NCBI GenBank assembly: GCA_964058845.1
Contig: CAXKVR010000036.1
Span: 806,001-870,000 of the forward strand
Source of the DNA: Carex sylvatica
Taxonomy: Eukaryota > Streptophyta > Magnoliopsida > Poales > Cyperaceae
Reading direction: 5' to 3'
Length of the DNA: 64,000 bases
Below are positions 1 through 10,113 of the stretch, piece by piece. A program made the position numbers and the translations under genes. Under the pieces are notes generated by a model that worked only from the letters and a program-made list of their open reading frames with translations, made no database searches and was not told where the DNA came from. How positions within the stretch are numbered: the stretch's first letter is position 1; each line of letters opens with the position of its first letter.

Positions 1-165
1 AAAGAGCTCTGTTATTGAGCTTCTCCCTTCCTCGCTCAATTGAAAGCTAAGAAGGTTATTCGAAAGAGATAAAGGAGAGAGATAGAAAGAGAAACTGCAG
101 CACATTGAACCCCAAACACTACAAGTCAAGTCACTAGATTTATTTTTTATAAGAATTTTGTTTTC
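1..165. repeat. Copy A of the flank found downstream of the receptor kinase genes
   Basis: The opening bases (AAAGAGCTCTGTTATTGAGC and onward, through a GAGA-rich stretch) recur almost unchanged near 31636-31740 and 53149-53215. Both of those lie just beyond the 3' end of an intact minus-strand receptor kinase gene. Here no kinase follows, so this looks like the orphan 3' flank of a lost third tandem copy. Seen directly: the repeat. Inferred: the lost gene. Confidence 0.75.
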
Positions 166-516
166 AAATTTCAGACATATACGACCTCTCATACGAACGA
201 AGGCGGATCCAGAATTTAAGCATAGGAGGTGCTAAATAATATGATATAAAAAATATATATAACACAATATAACATAAGATGAGAAAATCCTTCACTATTT
301 AAAACCCTTTAATTTAAATATTTTTATAGGGGGGCTTATACAAATTTCAGACATATACGACCTCTCATACGAACAGGGGCGGAACCAGAATTTGAGCATA
401 GGAGGTGCTAAATAATATGATATAAAAATATATATATATAACACAATATAACACAAGATAAGAAAATCCTTCACTATTTAAAATCCTTTAATTTAAATAT
501 TTTTATAGGGGGGCTT
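165..516. repeat. Direct tandem duplication, period about 176 bp
   Basis: Two adjacent units (about 165-340 and 341-516) both run from TTTCAGACATATACGACC to a GGGGGGCTTATACA tail. Each carries flank DNA plus the left end of the hAT-like element annotated at 374. Only the second unit has an intact element end; the first reads GAAGGCGGATCC there. The duplication therefore happened after, or together with, the transposon insertion. Confidence 0.85.
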
Positions 517-624
517 ATACATGTAAAATGAACAATATAATATAATTTTTATATACTTGGTAATAAATAAATTTCAAAGTTGGGATGGCTTAGCACCCCT
601 AGGTATAGGTAAGTTTCACCTCTG
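374..624. mobile_element. hAT-type MITE with 8-bp target duplication
   Basis: Ends are CAGGGGCGGAACC on the left and, read inward from the right, CAGAGGTGAAAC. The exact 8-bp repeat CATACGAA flanks it at 366-373 and 625-632. The paralogous flank at 31797-31804 carries a single CATACGAA with no insertion, which is the pre-insertion site. At 251 bp there is no room for a transposase. The 8-bp duplication and terminal CAG are typical of the hAT superfamily. No coding sequence is seen. Confidence 0.85.
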
Positions 625-632
625 CATACGAA

Positions 633-1499
633 CAACATTGTCTTCATCACTAAGATAAAAAAATTGATTTTGATTAGCCTGAATTGTTATACAAAAGTGT
701 GAATTTTATTGTGCTAGTGTATAAAACGATGAAAAGTGTGAGCCATTGGGGGGTAGCCCCACTCTTGAATTTTGAGTTTTAGTTGTGATTTATTAATTTC
801 GATCGACTTTGCTTCTTTCTGAATAATTTTTTGCTCCACTCTTGATGTTTAATTTGTAATTCGAATTAAATTTAGAGTTAAAATCAAAATATATTTTTTT
901 TAATTATGATTGGTAATTAGAATTATAAGTTAGAGCATCAAAAATTACAAGTTAGAGTATTGAAAAATATAAGTCAAAATATTTTTTTTATTAAGTATTC
1001 AATTAGTTAGTAAATTTAAACTCAATTAGTTATTTAATTTCAATTCGATAATTTTTTGTCTGACGAGAATCTTGAATCTGTCATGTGAACCACGGAAGCA
1101 TTTAAAATACAAAGTCAATATTCAACAGAAACCAATGGTGATAAAAACAAAATGGTCGTACCAATGCTCCAATTCATTTACAAGAAAATCAATCTGGTGC
1201 AAATATTGAAAGTTTAATTGAAGTCCAAATTGTATTTTTTGTTTAAATAAACAAAATATGTAGATACATTCAAGGATTAAAACACTAAATTTTTTCTAAG
1301 TTATATGAAATTGTTGTTGAACGGAGGAGTATTGGTTTATGAATTGCTGATTTCGATTAAATTTTATTTATAATTTATTTTAATTTAGAGTAATTATAAT
1401 ATTTCCATCTATCCATTTCCCATTTCATCATTCAACTAACTAACTTTCTATTTTAATTATAACTATAATTTATAACAACATTTATTTATTTCCTCTTTC
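633..1499. other. AT-rich intergenic DNA without recognisable genes
   Basis: No coding pattern, RNA gene or element end was recognised. The sequence is AT-rich with simple A/T runs and does not align by eye to the matching flank of the other two duplicated units, so the paralogy ends at or near the hAT insertion. Confidence 0.5.
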
Positions 1500-1800
1500 A
1501 TCTCCATCTTTCTCTTTCATTTCTATCTTCTTCTTTCACCTCCCTCTCCCATCTCTGCCTTTCTCACCTCCCTCTCGCACCTTTGCCTCTCCCACCTCTG
1601 CCTCTCCCACCTCTGCCTCTCCCACCTCCGCCTCTATCTCCCTCTCTCACCTCTGCCTCCGCCTCTCCCACCTACGTCTCCGCCTCCGTTTTTCCATCAT
1701 AAGTTCCCTCCCTCTCCCACCTCAAAATGGTAAATACGATAAGCTCTCTCCCTCTCCTATCTCTGCCTCCGCTTTTGCCTCTGCCTCTGTTTTTTCCATC
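1500..1800 (+). repeat. CT-rich low-complexity tract (CTCCCACCTCTGC-like units)
   Basis: Irregular repeats of CTCTCCCACCTCTGCCT spread over about 300 bp make a polypyrimidine tract on the plus strand. There is no open frame of interest. It could be a decayed minisatellite or a 5'-leader-like pyrimidine tract; nothing downstream supports a gene. Confidence 0.7.
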
Positions 1801-1820
1801 TATTTACACTTGCACAATGA

Positions 1821-2245
1821 GGATGAATACTTGTACAAGGACAACTCGAAAGTATATCATCATAGATCTAATTTGAAAGATAAAATTGTATAGAAAACAT
1901 TCGTGATTTTAGATTTGCAAAATTCATCACAGATCGTCAGAAATATTGGTTAGATTGAACGGAGAAAAAAAATCATCTCTAAAAATGTGTAAAAGATGGA
2001 TGAGTGATGTGTCCAGTTTTTATATTTGCACTTGCACGGCGAGAATGAATACTTTCTCGATGAGGATGAATACTTGTGCAACGGACAACTCGAAATTATG
2101 TCATAATGGATCTCATTTGAAATATAAAATTATGTAGAAAATATTCGTAGTTTTATATTTGCAAAATTCATTACTGATCGTCATAAATATTGATTAGATT
2201 GAACAGAGAAAAAAAACCACCTCCTAAAACATGTCTATTTTTTTT
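1821..2245. repeat. Two-unit tandem repeat, period 243 bp
   Basis: The block beginning GGATGAATACTTGTACAAGG at 1821 is repeated, diverged, from 2064. Both copies continue through a GATTTGCAAAATTCAT-like stretch to an AGATTGAAC.GAGAAAAAAAA end. The short frame at 1946-2137 merely spans this repeat and has no family features. Confidence 0.8.
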
Positions 2246-2458
2246 TAAAATACTTGATATCTTTGGTATGAATATTTGATGTGTTATAAATGAATACTTG
2301 CGCACCAGTTATAAAATATTTTAAATATTAGATGGTCCCCAAATAGTAAGTGGTCTCTCTAGGTAATTAGTAGTTATTTAAGTAGTTAATGACTGGGGGA
2401 TGAAATGAGAGATTGTTACGAAAAAACTAAATTACTAATTACACTACAAAAATCTAAA

Positions 2459-2830
2459 TTATACTAAACAAAATACCGGTCGTTGTATGTCTACCGCTGA
2501 TAGAAAACCTAAACTAAATTTTTGAGGCACTAAATGATGTTTTTTTTGTAATTGTGATGCTTCGGATGCCCAGGGATTTTCTCCCAGCAAAATCTGAATC
2601 CGTATCGTCTCCCACTTTTCGAAAAGTGGTCGTACGTACAAATTTAACTTTTCTAGCCAAAGTTATGGCTGTTTAAAGTTTTTTCAAATGCTGAATTTTG
2701 AAAATTCATAACTAACTGTAGAAAAATCCAAATAAATTGAAATTTGTATAAATTCTGTGTATTTTTGAATGCTCGACATGTTGGTATAATAATTTTTACA
2801 GTTTAGTCCCTGTATCAGTCCAGACTTGCT
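2459..2830 (-). repeat. Dispersed repeat, inverted copy of 52080-52450
   Basis: Read in reverse complement, this stretch matches the core of the long-TIR element near 52080-52450. Shared landmarks include TTGGTAAATCAGCAAG-like, GATACAAATTTTAATTTATT-like and CATAACTTT blocks in the same order. The 60-residue minus-strand frame over it also exists in diverged form in the other copy, but both are short and AT-biased, so I do not call a gene. Confidence 0.75.
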
Positions 2831-3534
2831 GATTTACCAGCAGAGGTAAAATTTGTTGTATTACTCTACATGCAAACTAAAACAATTCTACAATTAATAA
2901 TTACACTGAAAAAACCTAAATTATACTAAGCAAAAACTTAAATCACAGTTTTAAAAAAAATACATGGGAGACCAGATCCCTATTTTGGTCCTAAGAAAAA
3001 TAGATTTCTACACATTTGGCTGCACAAAAAAAATAAAAAATGCGTGGAGACCGAATCCCCAATTCGGTCCAGAAAAAAAAGCAAAATGTGGAGACCGAAT
3101 TGGGGATTTGGTTCATATGGTTTTTGTAAAAAAAAAAATAATAATGCTGCTTTGTTAAAATTAATTTAATTAATTATGGTTTATAAAAAAAGCCCCAAAA
3201 CGATGATAGAGATGGAAAAGTTGACGATCGATTGGCTACTTGTAGAATGCGTAGCATCTGCATTAACTCAAAAAGAAATTTATTGAGTTAATAAATCTCA
3301 ATCGTCTAATTTTAAACAGAATTAATTCAACCCCCGTTTATGATATAGAGGGCCTTTAATATTAGTGCAGATTTAGTTTGAACTAATCTTAAATAAAATA
3401 AGATGAATAAGATTCATTAACTTAAAAGATTTTCTTTTGAGTTAATTAATGCAGAGATACCAATTCGCTACTTGTATGGTAATCAGCAACAGAGAAACAA
3501 AAAAAGACAATGCCAGGTGTCAGGTGTGTGAGAG
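2831..3534. other. Intergenic DNA with a degenerate MULE-end remnant
   Basis: Around 2960-3190 there are GGAGACCGAATCCCCAATTC-type palindromic motifs and a TTAATTATGGTTTATAAAAA end. Both resemble the subterminal motifs and right terminus of the MULE at 3544-8327. The orientation is that of a right end and no partner is evident, so it is probably a remnant of a related element. The rest shows no coding pattern. Confidence 0.4.
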
Positions 3535-4636
3535 AGAGGAGGGGAATTTTTTTCACAAACCATAATTAATAAATGAAAAATTAGGAAATCAATATGATTG
3601 TTTTTTTTTTTTTAAAAACCATAATGACCAGACGGTCCGTCCGGTTTCCATTTTTTTTTTCTCCGGACCGGACGGACCATCCAGTCTCTAGTTTTTTTTT
3701 TTTTTTTTTTTCAATTTTTTCATTTTTTTTTTCAAAACCGCCACAGAAGATTGGAGAATTTTTTTTTTCTCCGAACCGGACGAACCGTCCGGTCTACAGT
3801 TTTTTTTTTCATTTTTTTTTTCACGAAACCTTTTTTTCGTTTTTTTTATTTTTTTGTTTTTCATTTTTTTTTTCACGAAACCTTTTTTTCGTTTTTTTCA
3901 TTTTTTTCATTTTTTTTTGTTTTTCACGAAACTGTCACAGAAGGTTGGAATTTTTTATTTTTTAGACCGGACGGACCATCCGGTCTCCTTTTTTTTTTCC
4001 TTTTTTCACCAAACTATTTTATTTTTTCTTTGGATATTACTGTTTTCATCATTTTGATGTGTGTTTTTTCTCCAGATATTACTGTTTTCATCATTTTTGC
4101 AAAGTTTTTTCTCCAAAAATTACTGTTTTCATCATTTTTGCAAACGAAAATCATTTGTTATCTGTGAATTTTTGACAAATAAATTTAAAATAAAGATAAA
4201 GTAAACTTTTAAATTTTTATCAGTCATATTGATTTTTGTCTGTTTCGTGTGACTTTCTGTAAATAATTTTAAAGTAAAGATAAAGTAAACTTTTAAATTT
4301 TTCTAAAGAAATAATTATTACTAGTTTGACTCTCGAGAATTTTAATTGGAGACCGAATTAGGGATTCGGTCTCCATGTAATTTTTTTATATAAATATCTA
4401 TCATCTTCTTTCCTCCAGCAGAAAAAAGATTTCTTCTTCTCCACCATTTTCACCATTTTAAGCTAAAAATCAAGCGCTATCAAAATATTGTATTTTTACA
4501 GATCGGCATCTGCATTGTGTTGGTAGCTTTCATCTAAAGATTGTAGTAAGTTAATTTTTTCAATTACGATCATATTTTAGGTTGTAAAATTGAAAATGAT
4601 ATCGACGATTGATTGTGAATTTTTTTTATTCAGATA

Positions 4637-6213
4637 ATGTCTCAAGTGATAATAAATATTTATTATGGACGCGAAATTTCAGGCGCACCGACTTGCACAT
4701 TTCCTGTAACTGATTTAACGAGTCTTGATGAGCTAAGAAGACATATATATGTTAGCATTCATTTGCTCCCTAGCCAGTTCGATTTGACAATCAAGGCTTG
4801 TTTGAACACGGCACCACTTGGCTCAGCAGAAAAATACCAGTTATTTAGTATAGACGAGGAAACGATATGGCACATGATGCTTGAATATGCCACTCCGATA
4901 CTGAATTTTAAACTTCTTGATTTAGTAGTTGAGTCAGTACCAATTGTTAGTCCGAGCCATTATGACCCATATCCGGGTAGTGTACCTAGAAGTAGCAGAG
5001 ACACAACGGTGTCTGATTCACCCATATATTGTGATAATCCACCTGAAATACCGATAGTGGATGATTTGGTAACTCATTTTGACGAGCTAAATAATAATAC
5101 TAGCTCAGACACAAACTCTAGCTCAGACACAAACTCTGACCTTGGTGGCTGGGAAGATGATATGGCTGAAATGGAGGATCAAATTAGAATACAAGATGTA
5201 ATGAAGGAGTGGGTAAATTCTATTCTCTTTATTAATCGAGAATTGCAGCATCCTTTTCCGACATTTAATGATGATGTGTCGATGCCGTACAAGGATGAAA
5301 TTTTTTTGGTTATCCACCCAGAATTGACGGTCAATTTTCAGTGGGACAGATGTTTGAATCCAAAGCAGATCTTAAATCCCAGTTGGGTGCATTTGCCCTA
5401 GATAATAACTTAGAATTGCAACAAAAATATACGAATCGTACTAGCTATGTAGTTGTATGTAGAGCAGAGGGGTGTCCATGGAGGTTATACGCAAAAACCA
5501 CTGAAACAGGAAATTGGACAATTGCAACAAACCCAGATGAGCACAATTGTTACATTATTGCTTGTAAAGTAGACAGTCGTCAGCTGACTGCCAGGATGAT
5601 TGCAGATATTATCAAACCTGGTCTAAAAGAGGACCTGGAGATGTCAATTAAAGCATGTCGGTTTGTAGTTAGAAATCAATACAAAATGGTTCAGCCTTCA
5701 TACAACAAGATTTGGAGAGGGAGGGAATTGGCTATTGCTGATTTATTTGGTTCTTGGGAAAAAGCCTACGAACTGCTACCTTCTCTGCTTGGTGCAATCC
5801 AGATGTCTACCCCAGGCACAAAATACTTAATTGAGCACGAACCATCTACAAAAATGGGTATCCGTATTTTCACCCGTGTGGCATGGGCTTTCGGTCCATG
5901 CATTGAATCCTGGCCATATCTCCGACCAGTTATAAGTGTAGATGCTAGACACCTATCCGGTAGGTATAAAGGAAAATTATTCATGGCATGCGCTTATGAT
6001 GCAGAACAACAATTATTGCCAATTGCGTTTGGGATTGCGGATGAGGAGAGTTCATCCAATTAGGGCTAGTTTATGCAATTTGTACGTGAAAATGTTGTCG
6101 GTCCTGGTCGGATATGTGTTATATCAGACCAGCATGCTGCAATCTGTTCAGTGTTTGATAGACCTGATTTAGGGTGGTGTGAGGAAAGGGGTGAAGCAGT
6201 TCATCGATTATAC
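4637..6213 (+). pseudogene. MuDR-type MULE transposase, frameshifted and truncated
   Basis: The 4637-5401 frame gives an N-terminal region starting MSQVIINIYYG with an acidic Ser/Asp/Asn-rich segment. The frame then shifts. The following frame carries the MuDR DNA-binding region (VGQMFESKADL, then CRAEGCPWRLYA with its CxxxxC) and the start of the MULE catalytic core (PVISVDARHLSGRYKGKL, then YDAEQQLLPIAFGIADEE). The shift is probably a one-base loss in the T run at 5301-5307. Two in-frame TAG stops (6061, 6067) sit where the family has Trp. Translation past them still reads GPGRICVISDQHAAI, so these are recent nonsense changes. Homology ends near 6205, and the remaining catalytic core and zinc knuckle are missing. 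The start codon lies just after an apparent leader-intron acceptor (CAG at 4631-4633). Known of the family: DDE transposition of the element. Confidence 0.88.
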
Positions 6214-6248
6214 TATTATAAAATTTTAATTAATAACACCAGTATAAA

Positions 6249-6645
6249 TTAGCAAACATCTTCCAATGTAACCGTGCACTCTCCCACCGGAAAATGAAAA
6301 CTATTTGTCTCGGGCCTCCACCTCTCGACGAGAGCAGTGATCAACCCTTTGTCAATTTGACAATGATGGACTTCGACCATCTGATATAATCCTAAGTTCT
6401 TCAAACTTTCTTTCATACTTTTGTGGTAGTTAATGTGCATTTGGCAAGCTCCAGGACGCAACCAATGATTAGGCTGGAACGATAATTGTCATGCGAAAAA
6501 AGTTTAACCAAAAATTAAATTTGAATTCAGAAATTTTAAAAGTAAATTTAAATCCAAACCGATATTAAACAAATACCGTTACAGTCGCCGCATGTGATTG
6601 ATGTTGTGCATGAGGCAACTGCAATAAAGGTTCTTCACCTTGCAT
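6249..6645 (-). pseudogene. Plant mobile domain (PMD/MAIN-like) gene, 5' exons only
   Basis: Two exons are readable. Exon 1 (6645-6577) starts MQGEEPLLQLPHAQ and ends at a GTATTT donor. Exon 2 (6473-6249) follows a CCAG acceptor and gives PNHWLRPGACQM and then LITALVERWRPETNSFHFP with GECTVTLEDV. The VERWRPET.TFH-type block is diagnostic of the plant mobile domain (PF10536), known in MAIN/MAIL host proteins and in transposons. The rest of the domain is absent. It runs convergently with the transposase and both genes lose their 3' halves at about 6205-6249, which fits one internal deletion. A pyrimidine-rich stretch ending at a GTTAG|GTATGT donor near 7713 may be its leader exon, which would put the satellite array in a leader intron. 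Confidence 0.75.
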
Positions 6646-6756
6646 TTCACCTTCTATTTTTCATTACAATATAAATAAATACATACAAAAAAAATTAACA
6701 TGCATGACATACAAATCCAATCAAATATTAACAATCATTCTACACTAAAAAAAAAA

Positions 6757-7480
6757 CATTCAACAATTACTACATGCATCTACACTAAAAAATAACTACA
6801 TGCAAATAAACCTTGCATCTATATAATTATGAAATAAATCATCCCAAAAATACTACATGCATCATTTACACTAAAAAAACTACATGCCCATAAACCATGC
6901 ATCTACATAAACCATGCAAATAAAAAAAACATTCAACAATTAGTACATGCATCTACACTAAAAAAAAACTATATACAAATAAACCATGCATCTACATAAT
7001 TACAAAATAAATAATTCAAAAAATACTACATGCATCATATACACTAAAAAAAACTACATGCACATAAACCATGCAAATAAAAAAAAACATTCAACAATTA
7101 TTACATGCATCAACACTAAAAAAAAACTACATGCAAATATACCTTGCATCTATATAATTATGAAATAAATCATCCCAGAAATACTACATGCATCATTTAC
7201 ACTAAAAAAACTACATGCACATAAACCATGCATCTACATAAACCATGCAAATAAAAAAAATCATTCATCAATTACTACATGCATCTACACTAAAAAAAAA
7301 CTACATGCAAATAAACCTTGCATCTATATAATTATAAAACAAATACTCCAAAAAATACTACATGCATCATCTACACTAAAAAAAACTACATGCACATAAA
7401 CCATGCAAATAAAAAAATTATTCAACAATTACTACATGTATATACACTAAAAAAAAACTACATGCAAATAAATTACTACA
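6757..7480. repeat. Satellite-like array inside the MULE, unit 157-172 bp
   Basis: Nearly five units begin with ATTCAACAATTACTACATGC (starts near 6757, 6929, 7089, 7261, 7418) and contain ACTACATGCAAATAAACC and CATCTACACTAAAAAAA. Unit length alternates between about 172 and 157-160 bp, suggesting a higher-order dimer of two subunit types. Short plus-strand frames here (for example 6986-7168, 7318-7503) are repeat translations, not genes. Confidence 0.88.
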
Positions 7481-8336
7481 TAAATTATTTTTTTATACTA
7501 TAATTTCAACATAAACTATTTATACTACTAAAACAATACACACAAACTATTTTTACTACAAAAAGAAAAAATTACACATACATTATTTATTTATACTACA
7601 ATTACAAAATAAACCATTTATTTATACTACAATTACAACATAAATCATTTATTCTAATCATTTATTCATAATTACGTATTATTTAACAAAAATAAAAGAA
7701 TTAAATACATACCTAACGAAATTGGTAGATCTGAAGCTCTTATTGTTCTTCTTTCAAAAATAAACAAACTTATGTGATTACAATAAAAATCACACTAATT
7801 ATGAGAGTTAAAAAACAAATTTAGATGGAGGAAGAAAGAAGCACGCAGGGAGAAAGAAGAAGCAGAGAGAAAGGAGAAGAAAGATGGAGAGAAGGAATGA
7901 ATAAAGAAGAAACATGCCCACGAATTTGCATTAAAAAACCCAAAAAAATCACTGTGGCACTATAAAACAAAAAAAATGATCTCTACACCATGAGACCGAA
8001 TGGTTGGGAAGGTTTGAAGAAAAAAAAAAATTTCTCCGATCTTCTGTGGCGATTTCGTGAAAAAAAAAGAAAAAAAAGAAACTGGAGACCGGATGGTTCG
8101 TCCAGTCCGGAGAAAAAAAAAATGGAGACCGGACGGGCCGTCCGGTCTGAAAAAAAAAATTCTTCGATCTTCTGTGGCAGTTTCGTGAAAAACAAAAAGA
8201 AAATGAAAAAAATTTCAAAAAAAAAAAAATGGAGACCGTCCGGTCTTTATGATTTTTGAAAAAAAAAAAGCAATCATATTGATTTTCTAATTTTTCATTT
8301 ATTAATTATGGTTTGTGAAAAAAATTCAGAGGAGGG

Positions 8337-10113
8337 GGGGTTTTGTTAGAGTAGGGGCAGAATAGGGATAGGGTAGGCATGAAATGAAATGAAATGAAAT
8401 GAAATAAAATAGAGATAAAAAAGTGAATGATTGTGTACGGGAAAATGGAGAAATGGTTCAATTTTTGGCGGTATGCTACGATGATGCATGCATGGAATGG
8501 GATTCTACACATGGTCGTCTGATTCTTTTTTTCTTTTTTTTTTCTACAAGAATATCACAAATAAAAGTAGCAGTTGTTAAGACTTTTTTTAGAAACTATA
8601 AATAAAAAAATAGATTTTATCAAATCAATTTTATTGCTTTATTTTTAAAAGAAACTATAAGAACAAAGATGCCGCTCTCTTTTTTTTTTGACCAAAATAA
8701 AAATTCGGTACTAGTCATTTTTATAGATTTCGAGAAAAAAAATATATTGAAAAATTATAAAAAAATATCTCATACCAAATTGCTATTTTAGTCCTGAAAA
8801 AAAAAAATTTCACACCGAAATTACATTTCAGTTCTTATAATCTTGGTAAAAAAAAGAAAGTAATCATGTTGGCTTCATAATTTTTTTTTAATTATGGTTT
8901 ATAAAAAAAAATTGTTGGAGAAGGCACAAATATCTGGTAAATACGATTTTATTACTTATTTAAGTTCAAATTATCCAGGATCGAGCCGAAGGCTTATTAT
9001 TTTGCTAATTATTCTAAATTGAGTGAAAGTATATTGGTTAGAAAGTTTACTCAATCTTTTATTTTGTCATGTTAACAATTGTATATATTAAATAGTTTTC
9101 GTTTCATTGTTTTCAAAAAAATTATAGCCTTTTCTCAAATATGATAGTTAATTTCGAACAACATATGTGTTTTTGTATAAAGATAGAAGTCTAGCCACTT
9201 AACTTTAATTATTTAAAAGATCTTTGTTACGGGTTTTGAAAATGCACCGTTTATTCTCATTTGTGTTTAATTTTCAACAAAATATATAGTTATGCTAGAT
9301 TAAAAATTTTGAAATTCTAATATCTATGATTTATAGTTTGAAAAATTATTTTCTGCTTTAACAAATCAAAATTATTTGTCTCACCCTTCACTACTTAATA
9401 TTAATTTATTATTACTATTTTATTGTTTAGAAATCTAAGAATATGACAATACCTGCGAGGGTATCGTCGCGGATATTCTCGTCGATAATCTCAATATTCT
9501 TAGAAAAAAAAAAAAAATTATGTTAGTGTATTCTAGCAAATAGTCACTTTTTACCCTCACAAATACTGTTTCATTCTTGTAGTATATAGCTCTCAAGTCT
9601 CAATTATATAAAAGTGATTATTACTATTTGCCTTTAAAGCTTTTCTCAATTAAAGATATATATTCTAACAAGTTAAGTTCATGCTTCTACCGCCTTTTTT
9701 CACACGACATCCTGTCGATCTGCCTTCTTTTAGGCTTCTCATTTTTCTCATCAAGAATTTTCCTTATTGGAGAAGACATGGATGCAAACGACCTTTCATC
9801 CCGGATCCTGCGATTTCTTTTAGGTTTATTGGATGCGGAATCCATTATCGTTTGGTGTGTGCATTAAATTCAACTATGAAGTAGTATTAAAAATATAACT
9901 GAACAAATTCTTTATTTCACAAGCCACTACTACGTACATAATACATCATCAGTGTCGATCCTTGTACAGAGCAGACACGGATAATCATTTATGATGTATT
10001 TTGTATTAATTACCACAATATGATAAGCTCTCCTGCACAAATGAAACAACATTATTATAGCTCAAAGGACATCATCACATGAGCTTTACTTTCTCTCCAC
10101 AGCAACAATGATG
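8337..10113. other. Intergenic DNA with simple repeats and a MULE-end remnant
   Basis: A GAAAT pentamer run lies at 8380-8405. Around 8690-8915 a degenerate MULE terminus again ends TTAATTATGGTTTATAAAAA. At 9432-9505 a roughly 75-bp stretch is bounded by inverted TCTAAGAATAT arms around a CG-containing core. Frames at 9628-9884 carry no recognisable domain. No gene is supported. Confidence 0.45.

Larger units (their letters stand above)
3544..8327. mobile_element. Mutator-like element (MULE), 4.78 kb, with 9-bp target duplication
   Basis: Both ends read GAATTTTTTTCACAAACC inward and continue as matching inverted repeats through ATAATTAATAAATG and a run of palindromic GGAGACCGGACGG..CCGTCCGGTCTCC motifs; similarity persists for several hundred bases. 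The 9-bp repeat AGAGGAGGG lies exactly outside both ends (3535-3543, 8328-8336), the hallmark of Mutator insertion. Inside are a plus-strand MuDR-type transposase and a convergent minus-strand plant-mobile-domain gene, both lacking their C-termini, plus a satellite array. The coding lesions make it non-autonomous. Confidence 0.93.

Noticed and set aside
3594..4167. Phe-rich open frames on the plus strand and the Lys-rich frame opposite (also 7949-8259)
   Set aside because: They are translations of poly-T/poly-A and CCGGACGG motifs in the MULE terminal repeats. The same frames appear in inverted form at the other end.
6700..7500. Regularly spaced repeats as a possible CRISPR-like array
   Set aside because: Units are continuous tandem repeats with no unique spacers, inside a plant transposon; this is satellite DNA.
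9628..9884. Two overlapping plus-strand frames of 79 and 67 residues
   Set aside because: No domain, no splice or leader context, and they lie in different frames of the same AT-rich stretch.
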